DNA of 64,000 bases. It comes from Orientallactaga sibirica (lineage: Eukaryota; Chordata; Mammalia; Rodentia; Dipodidae). Positions within the stretch are counted from its first letter, which is position 1. Every line of letters starts with the position of its first letter. The notes under the pieces are model-generated. The model saw only the letters and a program-made list of their open reading frames with translations, was not told the origin of the DNA and did no database searches. Location: the NCBI GenBank assembly GCA_036365145.1, contig JAEOAD010001086.1:26682-90681 (forward strand), in the 5' to 3' direction. A program made the position numbers and the translations under genes. Positions 25,803 through 35,593 of this stretch are shown piece by piece.

Positions 25803-25860
25803 CTGCTGAAAGAAGAGTCCGAGCGTTGTGTCTTCCTTGCTGGTCGAGGCAGTCGCAACA

Positions 25861-28800
25861 CTAAAGTAGTTTCTTTAGAAAACAAACATCTTCATTGCAG
25901 AATTCTGTACTGGGTGAAATAAGCTAGTTCGATTCTAGGAATCAGTTTCTTTCCTCCGAAGAAGGTTTAGTGCAGCAAGTTCAAACATTTCTAGTTAGTG
26001 TATTCCAACAAGATGTACAACTTAGTAGTTTCACTTCATTTCTAACGCAGTTTGTTTAGAAAACATACATCTTCATTGCCGAAAACTGTACTGTGTGAAA
26101 TAAGTAAGTTCGGTTGTAGGAATCAGTTGCTTTCCTACGAAGAAGGTTTAGTGCAGCAACTTGAAACCTTCCTTGATTGTGTAGTCTAACAAGATATACA
26201 ACTTACTAGTTTCGCTTCATTTCTAAAGTAGTTTCTTTAGAAAACAAACATCTTCATTGCCGAACACTGTACTGTGTGAAATAAGCTCGTTCGGTTCTAG
26301 GAATCAGTTGCTTTCCTACGAAGAAGGTTTAGTGCAGCAAGTTCAAACTTTTCTAGTTATTGTAATCTAACAATATGTACAACATACTAGATTCGCTTCA
26401 TATCTAAAGTAGTTTCTTTCAAAAACAAATATCTTCATTGCCGAAAACTGTACTGTGTGAAATAAGTTAGTTCGGTTCTAGGATTCAGTTGCTTTCCTAT
26501 GAAGTAGGTTTAGTGCAGCAACTTGTAACCTTCCCTGTTTGTGTAGTCTAACAAGATGTACAACGTACTACTTTCACTTCATTTGTAAAGTAGTTTGTTT
26601 AGAAAACAAACATCATCATTGCCGAACACTGTACTGTGTGAAATAACCTAGTTTGGTTCTAGGAATCAGTTGCTTTCCTACGACGAAGGTTTAGTGCTGT
26701 AAGTTCAAATATTTCTAGTTAGTGTAATTTAAGAAGATGTACAAATTAGTAGTTTCGCTTCATTTCTAAAGCAGTTGGTTTAGAAAACATACATCTTCAT
26801 TGGCGACACTGTACTGTGTGAAGTAAGCTAGTTCGGTTCTAGGAATCAGTTCCTTTCGTCCGAAGAAGGTTTAGTGCAGCAAGTTCAAACATTTCTAGTT
26901 AGTGTAATCTAACAAGATGTCCAACTTAGTAGTTTCACTTCATTTCTAAAGCAGTTTGTTTAGAACACATACATCTTCATTGCCGAAAACTGTACTGTGT
27001 GAAATAAGTTAGTTCGGTTCTAGGAATCAGTTGCTTTCCTACGAAGAAGGTTTAGTTCAGCAACTTCAAAACTTCCTTGTTTGTGTAGTATAACAAGATG
27101 TACAACTTACTAGTTTCGCTTCATTTCTAAAGTAGTTTGTTTAGAAAACCAACATCTTCATTGCCGATAACTGAACTGTGTGAAATAAGTTAGTTCGGTT
27201 CTAGGAATCAGTTGCTTTCCTACGAAGAAGATTTAGTGCAGCAACTTCAAACCTTCCTTGTTTGTGTAGTCTAACAAGATGTACAACTTTGCAGTTTCGC
27301 TTCATTTGTAAAGTAGTTTGTTTAGAAAACAAACATCTTCATTGCCGAACACTGTACTGTGTGAAATAAGCTAGTTCGGTTCTAGGAATCAGTTGCTTCC
27401 CTACGAAGAAGGTTTAGTGCAGCAAGTTCAAACCTTTCTAGTTAGTGTAATCTAACAAGATGTACAACTTAGTAGTTTCACTTCATTTCTAAAGCAGTTT
27501 GTTTAGAAAACATACATCTTCATTGCCGAAAACTGTACCGTGTGAAATAAGTAAGTTCGGTTCTAGGAATCAGTTGCTTTCCCTGAAGAAGGTTTAGTGC
27601 AGCAAGTTCAAACATTTCTAGTTAGTGTAATCTAACAAGATGTACAACTTAGTAGTTTCACTTCATTTCTAAAGTAGTTTGTTTAGAAAACAAATATCTT
27701 CATTGCCGAACACTGTACTGTGTGAAATAAGCTCGTTCGGTCCTAGGAATCAGTTGCTTACCTACGAAGAAGGTTTAGTGCAGCAAGTTCAAATTTTTCT
27801 AGTTATTGTAATCTAACAAGATGTACAACATACTAGATTTGCTTCATAACTAAAGTACTTTGCTTAAAAAACAAACATCTTCATTGCCCAAAACTGTACT
27901 GTGTGAAATAAGTTAGTTTGGTTCTAGGATTCAGTTGCTTTCCTACGAAGAAAGTTTAGTGCACCAACTTCAAACCTTCCTTGTTTGTGTAGTCTAACAA
28001 GATGTACATCTTAGCAGTTTCGATTCATTTGTATAAGTAGTTTGTTTAGAAAAAAAACATCTTCATTGCTGAACACTGTACTGTGTGAAATAAGCTCGTT
28101 CGGTTCTAGGAATCAGTTCCTTTCATCCGAAGAAGGTTTAGTGCAGCAAGTTCAAACTTTTCTAGATAGTGTAGTCTAACAAGATGTACAACTTAGTAGT
28201 TTCACTTCATTTCTAAAGCAGTTTGTTTAGAAAACATACATCTTCATTGCCGAAAACTGTACTGTGTGAAATAAGTTAGTTCGGTTCTAGGAATCAGTTG
28301 CTTTCCTACGAAGAAAGTTTAGTGCAGCAACTTCAAACCTTCCTTGTTTGTGTAGTATAACAAGATGTACAACTTACTAATTTCGCTTCATTTCTAAAGT
28401 AGTTTGTTAAGAAAACAAACATCTTCATTGCCGAACACTGTACTGTGTGAAATAAGCTAGTTCGGTTCTAGGAATCAGTTGCTTTCCTACGAAGAAGCTT
28501 TAGTGCAGCAAGTTCAAAGTATTCTAGTTAGTGTATTCTAACAAGATGTACAACATACTATATTCGCTTCATATCTAAAGTAGTTTCTTTCAGAAACAAA
28601 CATCTTCATTGTCGAAAACTGTACAGTGTGAAATAAGTTAGTTCGGTTCTAGGAATCAGTTGCTTTTCTACGAAGAAGGTTTAGTTCAGCACCTTCAAAA
28701 CTTCCTTGTTTGTGTAGTATAACAAGATGTACAACTTACTAGTTTCGCTTCATTTCTAAAGCAGTTTGTTAAGAAAACAAACATCTTCATTGCCGAAAAC

Positions 28801-31800
28801 TGTACTGTGTGAAATAAGTTAGTTCGATTCTAGGAATCTGTTACTTTCCTACGAAGAAGGTTAAGTGCAGCAACTTGAAACCTTCCTTGTTTGTGTAGTC
28901 TAACAAGATGTACAACTAACTAGTTTCGCTTCATTTCTAAAGTAGTTTGTTAAGAAAACAAACATCTTCATTGCCGAACACTGTACTGTGTGAAATAAGT
29001 TAGTTCGGTTCTAGGAATCAGTTCCTTTCCTCCGAAGAAGGTTTAGTGCAGCAAGTTCAAACATTTCTAGTTAGTGGAATCTAACAAGATGTACAACTTA
29101 GTAGTTTCACTTCATTTCTAAAGCAGTTTGTTTAGAAACATACATCTTCATTGCGAAAACTGTACTGTGTGAAATAAGTAAGTTCGGTTCTGGGAATCAG
29201 TTGCTTTCCTCTCTGAAGAAGGTTTAGTTCAGCAACTGCAAAACTTCCTTGTTTGTGTAGTATAACAAGATGTACAACTTACTAGTTTCGCTTCATTTCT
29301 AAAGTAGTTTGTTTAGAAAACAAACATCTTCATTGCCGAAAAACTGTACTGTGTGAAATAGTTAGTTTGGTTCTAGGAATCAGTTGCTTTCCTACGAAGA
29401 AGGTTAAGTCCAGCAACTTGAAACCTTCCTTGTTTGTGTAGTCTAACAAGATGTACAACTTACTAGTTTCGCTTCATTTTTAAAGTAGTTTGTTTACAAA
29501 ACAAACATCTTCATTGCCGAACACTGTACTGTGAGAAATAAGCAAGTTCGATTCTAGGAATCAGTTGCTTTCCTACGAAGAAGGTTTAGTGCAGCAAGTT
29601 CAAACATTTCTAGTTAGTGTAGTCTAACAAGATGTACAACTTAATAGTTTCACTTCATTTCTAAAGCAGTTTGTTCATAAAACATACATCTTCATTGTCG
29701 AAAACTGTAATGTGTGAAATAAGTTAGTTCGGTTGTAGGAATCAGTTGCTTTCTTACGAAGAAGGTTTAGTGCAGCAACTTCAAACATTTCTCTTTAGTG
29801 TAATCTGAGAAGATGTACAAATTAGTAGTATGGCTTCATTTCTAAAGGTGTTTGTTTAGAAAACAAACATCTTCATTGCTGAACACTGTACTGTGTGAAA
29901 TAAGCTAGTTCGGTTTAGGAATCATTTGCTTTCCTACGAAGGTTTAGTGGAGCAACTTCAAACCTTCCTTGTTTGTGTAGTATGACAAGATGTACAACTT
30001 ACTAGTTTCGCTTCATTTGTAAAGTAGTTTGTTTAGAAAACAAACATCTTCATTGCCGAACACTGTACTGTGTGAAATAAGCTAGTTCGGTTCTAGGAAT
30101 CAGTTGCTGTACTACGAAGAAGGTTTAGTGCAGCTAGTTCAGTCTTTTCTAGTTAGTGTAATCTAACAAGGTGTACAACATACTAGATTCGCCTCATGTC
30201 TAAAGTAGTTTCTTTCAAAAACAAATATCTTCATTGCGGAAAACTGTACTGTGTGAAATAAGTTAGTTCGGTTCTAGGATTCCGTTGCTTTCCTACGAAG
30301 AAGGTTTAGTGCAGCAACTTGAAACCTTCCTTGTTTGTGTAGTCTAACAAGATGTACAACTTACTAGTTTCACTTCATTTGTAAAGTAGTTTGTTTAGAA
30401 TACAAACATCGTCATTGCCCAACACTGTACTGTGTGAAATAAGCTAGTTCGGTTCTAGGAATCAGTTGCTTTCCTACGAAGAAGGTTTAGGGCAGCAAGT
30501 TCAAACTTTTCTAGTTAGTGTAATCTAACAAGATGTACAACTTAGTAGTTTCACTTCATTTCTAAAGCAGTTTGTTTAGAAAACATACATCTTCATTGCC
30601 AAAAACTGTACTGTGTGAAGAAAGTTAGTTCGGTTGTAGGAATCAGTTGCTTTCCTACGAACATGGTTTAGTGCAGCAACTTCAAACATTTCTAGTTAGT
30701 GTAATCTAAGAAGATGTACAAATTAGTAGTATCGCTTCATTTCTAAAGCAGTTTGTTTAGAAAACATACATATTCATTGTCGAAAACTGTACGTGTGCAA
30801 TAAGTTAGTTTGGTTGTAGGAATCAGTTGCTTTCCCCCGAAGAAGGTTTACTGCAGCAACTTTAAACATTTCTAGTTAGTGTAATCTAACAAGATTTACA
30901 ACTTAGTAGTTTTACTTCATTTCTAAAGCAGTTTGTTTAGAAAACATCCGTCTTCATTGCCGAACATTGTACCGTGAGAAATATGCTAGTTCGGTTCTAG
31001 GAATCAGTTGCTTTCCTATGAACAAGGTTTAGTACAGCAAGTTCAAAGTTTTCTAGTTAGTGTAGTCTAACAAGATGTACAACTTAGTAGTTTCGCTTCA
31101 TTTGTAAAGTAGTTTGTTTAGAAAACAAACATCTTCATTGCCGAACACTGTACTGTGTGAAATAAGCTAGGTCGGCTCTAGGAATCAGTTGCTTTCCTAC
31201 GAAGAAGGTTTAGTGCAGCAAGTTCAATCTTTTCTAGTTAGTGTAATCTAACAAGATGTACAACATACTAGATTTGCTTCATATCTAAAGTAGTTTGTTG
31301 AGAAAACAAACATCTTCATTGCCGAAAACTGTACTGTGTGAAATAAGTTAGTTCGGTTCTAGGAATCACTTGATTTCCTACGAAGAAAGTTTAGTGCAGC
31401 AACTTCAAACCTTCCTTGTTTGTGTAGTCTAACAAGATATACAACTTAGCAGTTTCACTTTATTTGTAAAGTAATTTGTTTACAAAACAAACATCTTCAT
31501 TGCCAAACACTGTACAGTGTGAAATAAGCTAGTTCGGTTCTAGGATTCAGTTGCTTTCCTACGAAGAAGTTTTAGTGCAGCAAGTTCAAAATTTTCTAGT
31601 TAGTGTAATCTAACAAGATGTACAACTTAGTAGTTTCACTTCATTTCTAAAGCAGTTTGTTTAGAAAACATACATCTTCATTACCGAAAACTGTACTGTG
31701 TGAAATAAGTTAGTTCGGTTGTAGGAATCAGTTGGTTTCCTACGAAAAAGGTTTAGTTGAGCAACTTCAAAACTTCCTTGTTTGTGTAGTATAAGAAGAT

Positions 31801-32874
31801 CTACAACTTACTAGTTTCGCTTCAGTTCTAAAGTAGTTTGTTTTAGAAAACAAACATCTTCATTGCCGAAAACTGTACTGTGTGAAATAAGGTAGTTCGG
31901 TTCTAGGAATCAGTTGCTTTCCTACGAAGAAGGTTAAGTGCAGCAACTTGAAACCTTCCTTGTTTGTGTTAGTCTAAGAAGATGTACAACTTACTAGTTT
32001 CGCTTCATTTGTAAAGTAGTTTGTTTAGAAAACAAACATGTTCATTGCCGAACACTGTACTGTGTGAAATAACCTACTTCGATTCTAGCAATCAATTGCT
32101 TTAATATGAAGAAGGTTTAGTGCAGCAACTTCAAACGTTCCGTGTTTGTGTAGTCTAACAAGATGTACAACTTACTAGTTTCGCTTCATTTCTAAAGTAG
32201 TTTCTTTAGAAAACAAATATCTTCATTTCTGAACACTGTACTGTGTGAAATAACCTACTTCGATTCTAGGAATCAGTTGCTTTCCTACAAAGAAGATTTA
32301 GTGCAGCAACTTCAAACCTTCCTTGCTTGTGTAGTCTAACAAGATGTACAACTTAGCAATTTCGCTTCATTTGTAAAGTAGTTTCTTTACAAAACAAACA
32401 TCTTCATTGCCGAACACTGTACTGTGTGAAATAAGCTAGTTCGGTTCTAGGAATCAGTTGCTTTCCTACGAAGAAGGTTTACTGCAGCAACTTCAAACAT
32501 TTCTAATTAGTGTAATCTGTGAAGATGTACAAATTAGTAGTATCGCTTCATTTCTAAAGGTGTTTGTTTAGAAAACAAACATCTTCATTGCCGAACACTG
32601 TACTGTGTGAAATAAGCTAGTTCGGTTTAGGAATCATTTGCTTTCTTACGAAGAAGGTTTAGTGCAGCAACTTCAAACCTTCCTTGTTTGTGTAGTCTAA
32701 CAAGATGTACAACTTACTAGTTTCGCTTCATTTCTAAAGTAGTTTCTTTAGGAAAGAAATATCTTCATTGCCGAACACTGTACTGTGTGAAATAAGCTAG
32801 TTCGGTTCTAGGAATCAGTTGCTTTCCTACGAAGAAGGTTTAGTACAGCAAGTCAAAGTTTTCTAGTTAGTGTA
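25861..32874 (+). repeat. Satellite array block 2, about 39 monomers
   Basis: The 181-bp array continues in the same orientation and phase after the solo LTR. The first monomer completes the one interrupted at 25320. Forms A-D are mixed. Around 29911 and 32623 the rare variant CGGTTTAGGAATCATTTGC recurs 2712 bp apart (15 monomers). No genes or other elements are seen. The block ends at the left target duplication of the provirus. Confidence 0.97.
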
Positions 32875-33413
32875 TGTCGCGTCCGCCTCGACCAGCAAGG
32901 AAGACGCAACGCTCGGACTCTTCTTTCAGCAGTTTATTCAGGAACCTTGAACAATCTTCTGACTGACTGACTGACTGACTGACTGACTGACTGACTGACT
33001 GACTCACTGACTGACTGACTCACTGACTCCCTCACTCACTCACTCACTGACTCACTCACTCACTCACTCACTCATTCACTCACTCACTCACTGACCCACA
33101 GACTCACTCACTGACTGACTGCCTCACTCACTGACTGCCTCACTCACTCACTGCCTCACTCCCTCACTGACTCACTCACACACTGCCTCACTACTCCCGG
33201 GACAAGCCCGCCCAAAGCTTAAGAAGCCTTTGAACAGCCAACCCTGGTAAGCCACGTGGTGAATGCAGATAGGTCCACATATGCGGAAGCAAGCCTAGAT
33301 CACGGCCCAAGCCAAATAAGGACTTGTTTATCCAGGAGAGCACTCGCCATCGGGAAGGCGGAAGGCGGAAGCCAGCGCCATCTTTAAGGCGCGGCACCTC
33401 GCAGCTCTCTACA
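32875..33413 (-). mobile_element. 3' LTR of the provirus
   Basis: This 539-bp LTR reads on the - strand from TGTAGAGAGC (33413) to GCGACA (32875). It carries the YY1-like AAGATGGCG (33376-33384), the E-box CACGTG, the tetranucleotide tract (32961-33192) and a polyadenylation signal (TTTATT on the + strand, 32933-32938). The ORF at 33191-33397 lies within the U3 and is an LTR shadow, not a gene. Confidence 0.94.
32961..33192 (-). repeat. Tetranucleotide tract in the 3' LTR
   Basis: CTGA/CTCA units on the + strand (GTCA/GTGA on the - strand), about 230 bp, with interruptions such as CATTCA and GACCCACAGAC shared with the 5' LTR. The CATTCA interruption is seen only here. Confidence 0.93.
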
Positions 33414-33425
33414 GTTCCCCCTTTT
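33414..33425 (-). promoter_or_regulatory. Polypurine tract
   Basis: Read on the - strand, AAAAGGGGGAAC abuts the TG that starts the 3' LTR. This is the expected position and composition of the plus-strand primer used in retroviral reverse transcription. Confidence 0.85.
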
Positions 33426-33646
33426 ATGTTTTAAAACAAGCCACAGGTAAGAGTAGAGGTCTGATCTCTGATGATGTGTATTTTTGCAACCCTGATGCCT
33501 TTTTCTCAGAGGCGGGATCTGGGGCATCAACCCGCATGCAATCAAACATGCTCTTCTCTGGATTTCTAGGGCTAACCCAGAGTGCAGTGCTTAGCCTCGC
33601 AACCTGAGCAGGAAGAAGATTAACTTTTAGTTGTAGCCAGCCAGAC
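33426..33646 (-). other. Proviral segment between env tail and polypurine tract, no gene seen
   Basis: About 220 bp of unique sequence with stops in all frames on the - strand. It is the short untranslated stretch expected between the env stop and the polypurine tract. No additional reading frame or recognised element is visible. Confidence 0.6.
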
Positions 33647-33993
33647 TTAGGGGGACTGTGCAGCCTCTATGGCAGTAAAGGCTTGAAGGATCATAGCTGC
33701 ATCCCGTCATTGCGTGACCCTGATTTTACACAGACACCACAAGCAAACCAGAGAGACCGGTAACAGAAGGCCTGCTAAAGAGCACCCAAACCCGCCCATT
33801 CCTTCAAATGATTCATTGCGGAGGTCAGCCAAGATGACAATCCAGAGGCAAAGGAGAGGTCCATGTAGGTAGAATTCACATTAACTACGGCCAGCCTCAA
33901 TTCTTTTAAGGTATCTTCAAATTCAAGCGACCAATTCTGTAATAGAAAACTAGACAAAGATCTGGATAAATTTGCAGCCCTAGTATAATCCAA
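33647..33993 (-). pseudogene. env: env transmembrane-subunit C-terminal remnant (broken)
   Basis: The first piece (33993-33775) is open for 72 codons but opens with TTG at what appears to be a deletion edge, so it lacks a true start. It contains a possible glycosylation site (NST) and ends in SSWLTSAMNHLKEWAGLG, the membrane-proximal pattern of betaretroviral TM proteins, followed by a stop. In the next frame a strongly hydrophobic stretch rich in Leu, Val and Cys (about 33772-33710) is followed by CKIR, a TGA, then RDAAMILQAFTAIEAAQSP and a stop at 33647. This resembles the cytoplasmic tail of ERVK envelopes. The remnant therefore has a frameshift and an internal stop and lacks the surface subunit and fusion region. 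It cannot give a working envelope. Assignment rests on motif recognition, not a search. Confidence 0.7.
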
Positions 33994-34511
33994 GGTCTTT
34001 TAACAACATTAGCAAGGAGAAACTAAAACAATGCAAACTCAACCACCATCAGCAGTCATCAAACTTCTGCAGTTCAAGTTCAATATAGCCTTGAAAAGCA
34101 GGTTCCTTCTCTAGTCAGCTCTTTCCAAGAATTTGCATTTTTTACAGTCTTTCCTCAGGCATCCTCTCCATTGTTTTAATGTAAATCAAGTCAGGCCACC
34201 TTCCTTCCACCTTCCTTAAGATTGGTAATGCGTTGACAATAGCAGCTTCAGTAACCTAAAACCGTCTCAGTGCCTCTGCTTTTAACTTGCTTGAGGTTTT
34301 TCAACTTAAAGTCTTAAAATCTCAGTCCGATATCTTTAGCCAAGCACATCAGTCCATTACAAATTTAACCTTGATCAAACTTTCTGGGCCTGGATAGCAG
34401 AACGTAGCCATCCCTTATGCCAGTAGCCCAGTTCCAACAAAGTCCTCTGCAGTCTTTCCTTCCCCTTTGAAAGCTCATAAGACAAGCCTCGAAGTTCAAT
34501 ACTGTCTGCAC
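33994..34511 (-). other. Proviral interior spacer with deletion junction(s), no recognisable gene
   Basis: About 520 bp between the gag remnant and the env remnant. All frames on both strands are broken by stops, and I see no protease, reverse transcriptase or integrase motif. The junction or junctions that removed pol must fall here or at its edges, but no clean microhomology can be assigned by eye. Confidence 0.6.
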
Positions 34512-34922
34512 TTAGCATAATTTTGATCTTTTCATTTGTTTTATGAGAGCCTGCAGCTCTTCTTTAGAATCCGTAGACTCCGAATCTTCTAGCTCAAGTG
34601 TTGGATATAAGTTGTTCTTTGTTTTTGCCTCTTTTTCATTGTTTGCCTATTTCGACCTTTCTTCCTCGAGGCAGTTCCTCACTAACCTCCAGATCGATCT
34701 TACCCCACCCTTAAGCGTGCCCTGGTCTGCTGCAAAATCAAGATCTTCGCCCAATTTTTCCCATGAAGGGATTGTAAGACTTCCAGAGCACGCAAACCAA
34801 GGGGCTATGGCATCACATTCCTCCAGGAACCTCTCCAGGGTACTCCCCTTTATCTTTAAGTTTTTTGAACGAAGCAGCTCATTCAGAGCCAAAAAAATTG
34901 GGTGCAAGTAAGAAGCGCCCAT
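34512..34922 (-). pseudogene. gag: gag matrix (Gag p10-like) fragment with premature stop
   Basis: The likely start is the ATG at 34922-34920, giving MGASYLHP with a glycine at position 2 suited to N-myristoylation. The 55 upstream codons of the longer open frame (to 35087) belong to the leader and were not chosen. Residues 1-91 match the betaretroviral matrix pattern: a basic N-terminal helix (about 14-26), the conserved APWF at 40-43, then SWEKLGEDL at 53-61. A TAG at 34647-34649 ends the frame. The same frame continues for about 44 more codons with an acidic proline-tyrosine stretch (LYPTLELEDSES) typical of the region after matrix, ending at TAA (34512-34514). Capsid, nucleocapsid and all later domains are missing. 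A matrix domain directs Gag to membranes, but this remnant could make at most a short matrix-like peptide. Confidence 0.82.
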
Positions 34923-35190
34923 GGCTAAATTTGCAAAAAATTCTTTTACAACTTTTACTTTCGGTTCGCTACACCGCGAACTCTTCCTGCTCCCTCTTTT
35001 TCTACCGAGAGGAGCAAAATTCCCCGCTTTTGTCGCGGATTCCCACCTTACCTGGGAACTTTCCCGCTTTTTGTCATGGATTCCCACCTTACCTGGGAAC
35101 TTACCAGTGCACTGCCCTGACTGCAGAAAGTTCTGAGTCCCTCTTCGGACTCTTCTTTCAACAGTTTATTCAGGAACCTTACTTTTTCTT
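34923..35190 (-). repeat. Second, diverged copy of R/U5-leader sequence inside the provirus
   Basis: On the - strand, AAGGTTCCTGAATAAACTG and GAAGAGTCCGA (about 35180-35140) repeat the LTR R region found at 35663-35625. They continue into GACTCAGAACTT, then a leader with GGTAAGTTCC-type motifs that parallels 35580-35520. Compared with the first copy, the end of U5 and most of the primer-binding site are missing. This copy leads directly into the gag matrix start, so the 5' region is a partial tandem duplication or a recombinant between related elements. A further AATAAA (TTTATT, 35165-35170) is included. Confidence 0.75.
35037..35118 (-). repeat. 41-bp tandem duplication in the leader carrying splice-donor-like sites
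   Basis: GGATTCCCACCTTACCTGGG occurs at 35037 and again at 35078, spaced 41 bp. Each copy contains, on the - strand, CCAGGTAAG (35055-35047 and 35096-35088), a close match to the 5' splice-site consensus. A third site lies in the first leader at 35539-35531. A betaretroviral major splice donor is expected between the primer-binding site and gag. Confidence 0.7.
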
Positions 35191-35399
35191 TTAGATGTTT
35201 TACTCGAGCGCTCTTCTCTCACTTCCTCTAAAATTTTTTTTTTTAACTGCTTCTGAATCATTCTCGTTTGCCCTATGTAATATGACTAGACACACTACAA
35301 CACAAATACACCACATGAGGTTAACCAACTTTTATACACTAATAAGACACACGAACAAATATACATTAATTGGCCGGCTATCATTCTTAAGAAATCTTC
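35191..35399 (-). other. Proviral 5' segment with no recognised gene
   Basis: About 210 bp between the short upstream frame and the second leader copy. On the - strand, frames are broken by stops and contain hydrophobic stretches without recognisable motifs. The ORF on the + strand at 35195-35443 is antisense to the element and is not supported as a gene. Confidence 0.5.
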
Positions 35400-35471
35400 T
35401 CACTGCGTTTCCTCTAAGGAAACCTTATTGTGGCACCTTTTAACCCTAATACTGGAAGATGTATTGCCCAT
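35400..35471 (-). pseudogene. Short gag-start-like ORF (23 codons)
   Basis: The first ATG after the primer-binding site on the - strand opens MGNTSSS and ends at TGA after 23 codons. A glycine at position 2 with nearby serines is the form of a myristoylated Gag N terminus, and its place in the leader suits that. It has no matrix motifs after the stop. The clearer matrix start is 549 bp downstream, after a duplicated leader. It may be the original gag start of one parental element, or simply an upstream frame. Confidence 0.35.
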
Positions 35472-35530
35472 TTTGCTATGGGACCTTATCGTCTCTCTAC
35501 CGGAAAACTTGCCTTTACCCTTTTTGTCCA

Positions 35531-35539
35531 CTTACCTGG
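35531..35539 (-). promoter_or_regulatory. Candidate splice donor CCAGGTAAG in the first leader
   Basis: On the - strand CCAGGTAAG lies about 35 nt downstream of the primer-binding site, a normal place for a retroviral major splice donor. The motif is copied twice more in the duplicated leader. Confidence 0.5.
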
Positions 35540-35573
35540 AACTTACCAGCTAGCTGCCCTTCAAGTTCTGAGT

Positions 35574-35591
35574 TCCCCGTACGGGCCACCA
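35574..35591 (-). promoter_or_regulatory. Primer-binding site matching tRNA-Ile
   Basis: Two bases after the LTR end, the - strand reads TGGTGGCCCGTACGGGGA. Its complement, TCCCCGTACGGGCCACCA, matches from memory the 3' end (T-arm edge, acceptor strand and CCA) of mammalian tRNA-Ile(AAU) at all 18 positions. This marks tRNA-Ile as the probable minus-strand primer. IAP elements are usually described with tRNA-Phe, and many betaretroviruses with tRNA-Lys. Confidence 0.8.
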
Positions 35592-35593
35592 TT

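Larger units (their letters stand above)
25321..25860 (+). mobile_element. Solo LTR of an IAP-like/ERVK endogenous retrovirus
   Basis: This 540-bp element begins TGTAGAGAGC and ends GTCGCAACA (TG...CA ends). It is GC-richer than the satellite and is bounded by a perfect 6-bp duplication. It is the same LTR family, inverted, as those at 32875-33413 and 35594-36128. Order: 5' U3 with AAGATGGCG (YY1-type motif, 25350-25358), an E-box CACGTG (25476-25481), a GTCA/GTGA tetranucleotide tract (25545-25776), then AATAAA (25797-25802) and U5. A solo LTR arises when a provirus recombines between its two LTRs. It differs from the neighbouring provirus LTRs at several U3 sites and at the 3' end (GGCAGTCGCAACA versus GGCGGACGCGACA), so it is a separate insertion. 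The ORF at 25337-25663 is chance, running into the simple repeat. Confidence 0.93.
25315..25866 (+). repeat. 6-bp target site duplication CTAAAG around the solo LTR
   Basis: CTAAAG at 25315-25320 immediately precedes the LTR and is repeated at 25861-25866 immediately after it. Removing the LTR and one copy restores a normal satellite monomer (ATTTCTAAAG followed by TAGTTTCTTTAG). Six-base duplications are typical of ERVK/IAP-type integrases. Confidence 0.95.
23340..28250 (+). repeat. Paired near-identical segments 4.34 kb apart (21-monomer spacing plus LTR)
   Basis: The segments at about 23.35-23.95 kb and 27.68-28.28 kb share an unusual string of variants in order: GTTGCTTACCTACG (23411 and 27753), TTCATAACTAAAGTACTTTG, TTGCCCAAAACTG, GATTCATTTGTATAAG and CCTTTCATCCGAAG. 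The distance is 4342 bp. Subtracting the 546 bp added by the solo LTR and its target duplication leaves about 3796 bp, or 21 monomers. The LTR therefore sits between the two copies. Confidence 0.75.

Noticed and set aside
35400..35471. Treating the MGNTSSS frame as the definite gag start
   Set aside because: Only 23 codons precede a stop and no matrix motif follows. The frame from 34922 carries the clear matrix pattern.
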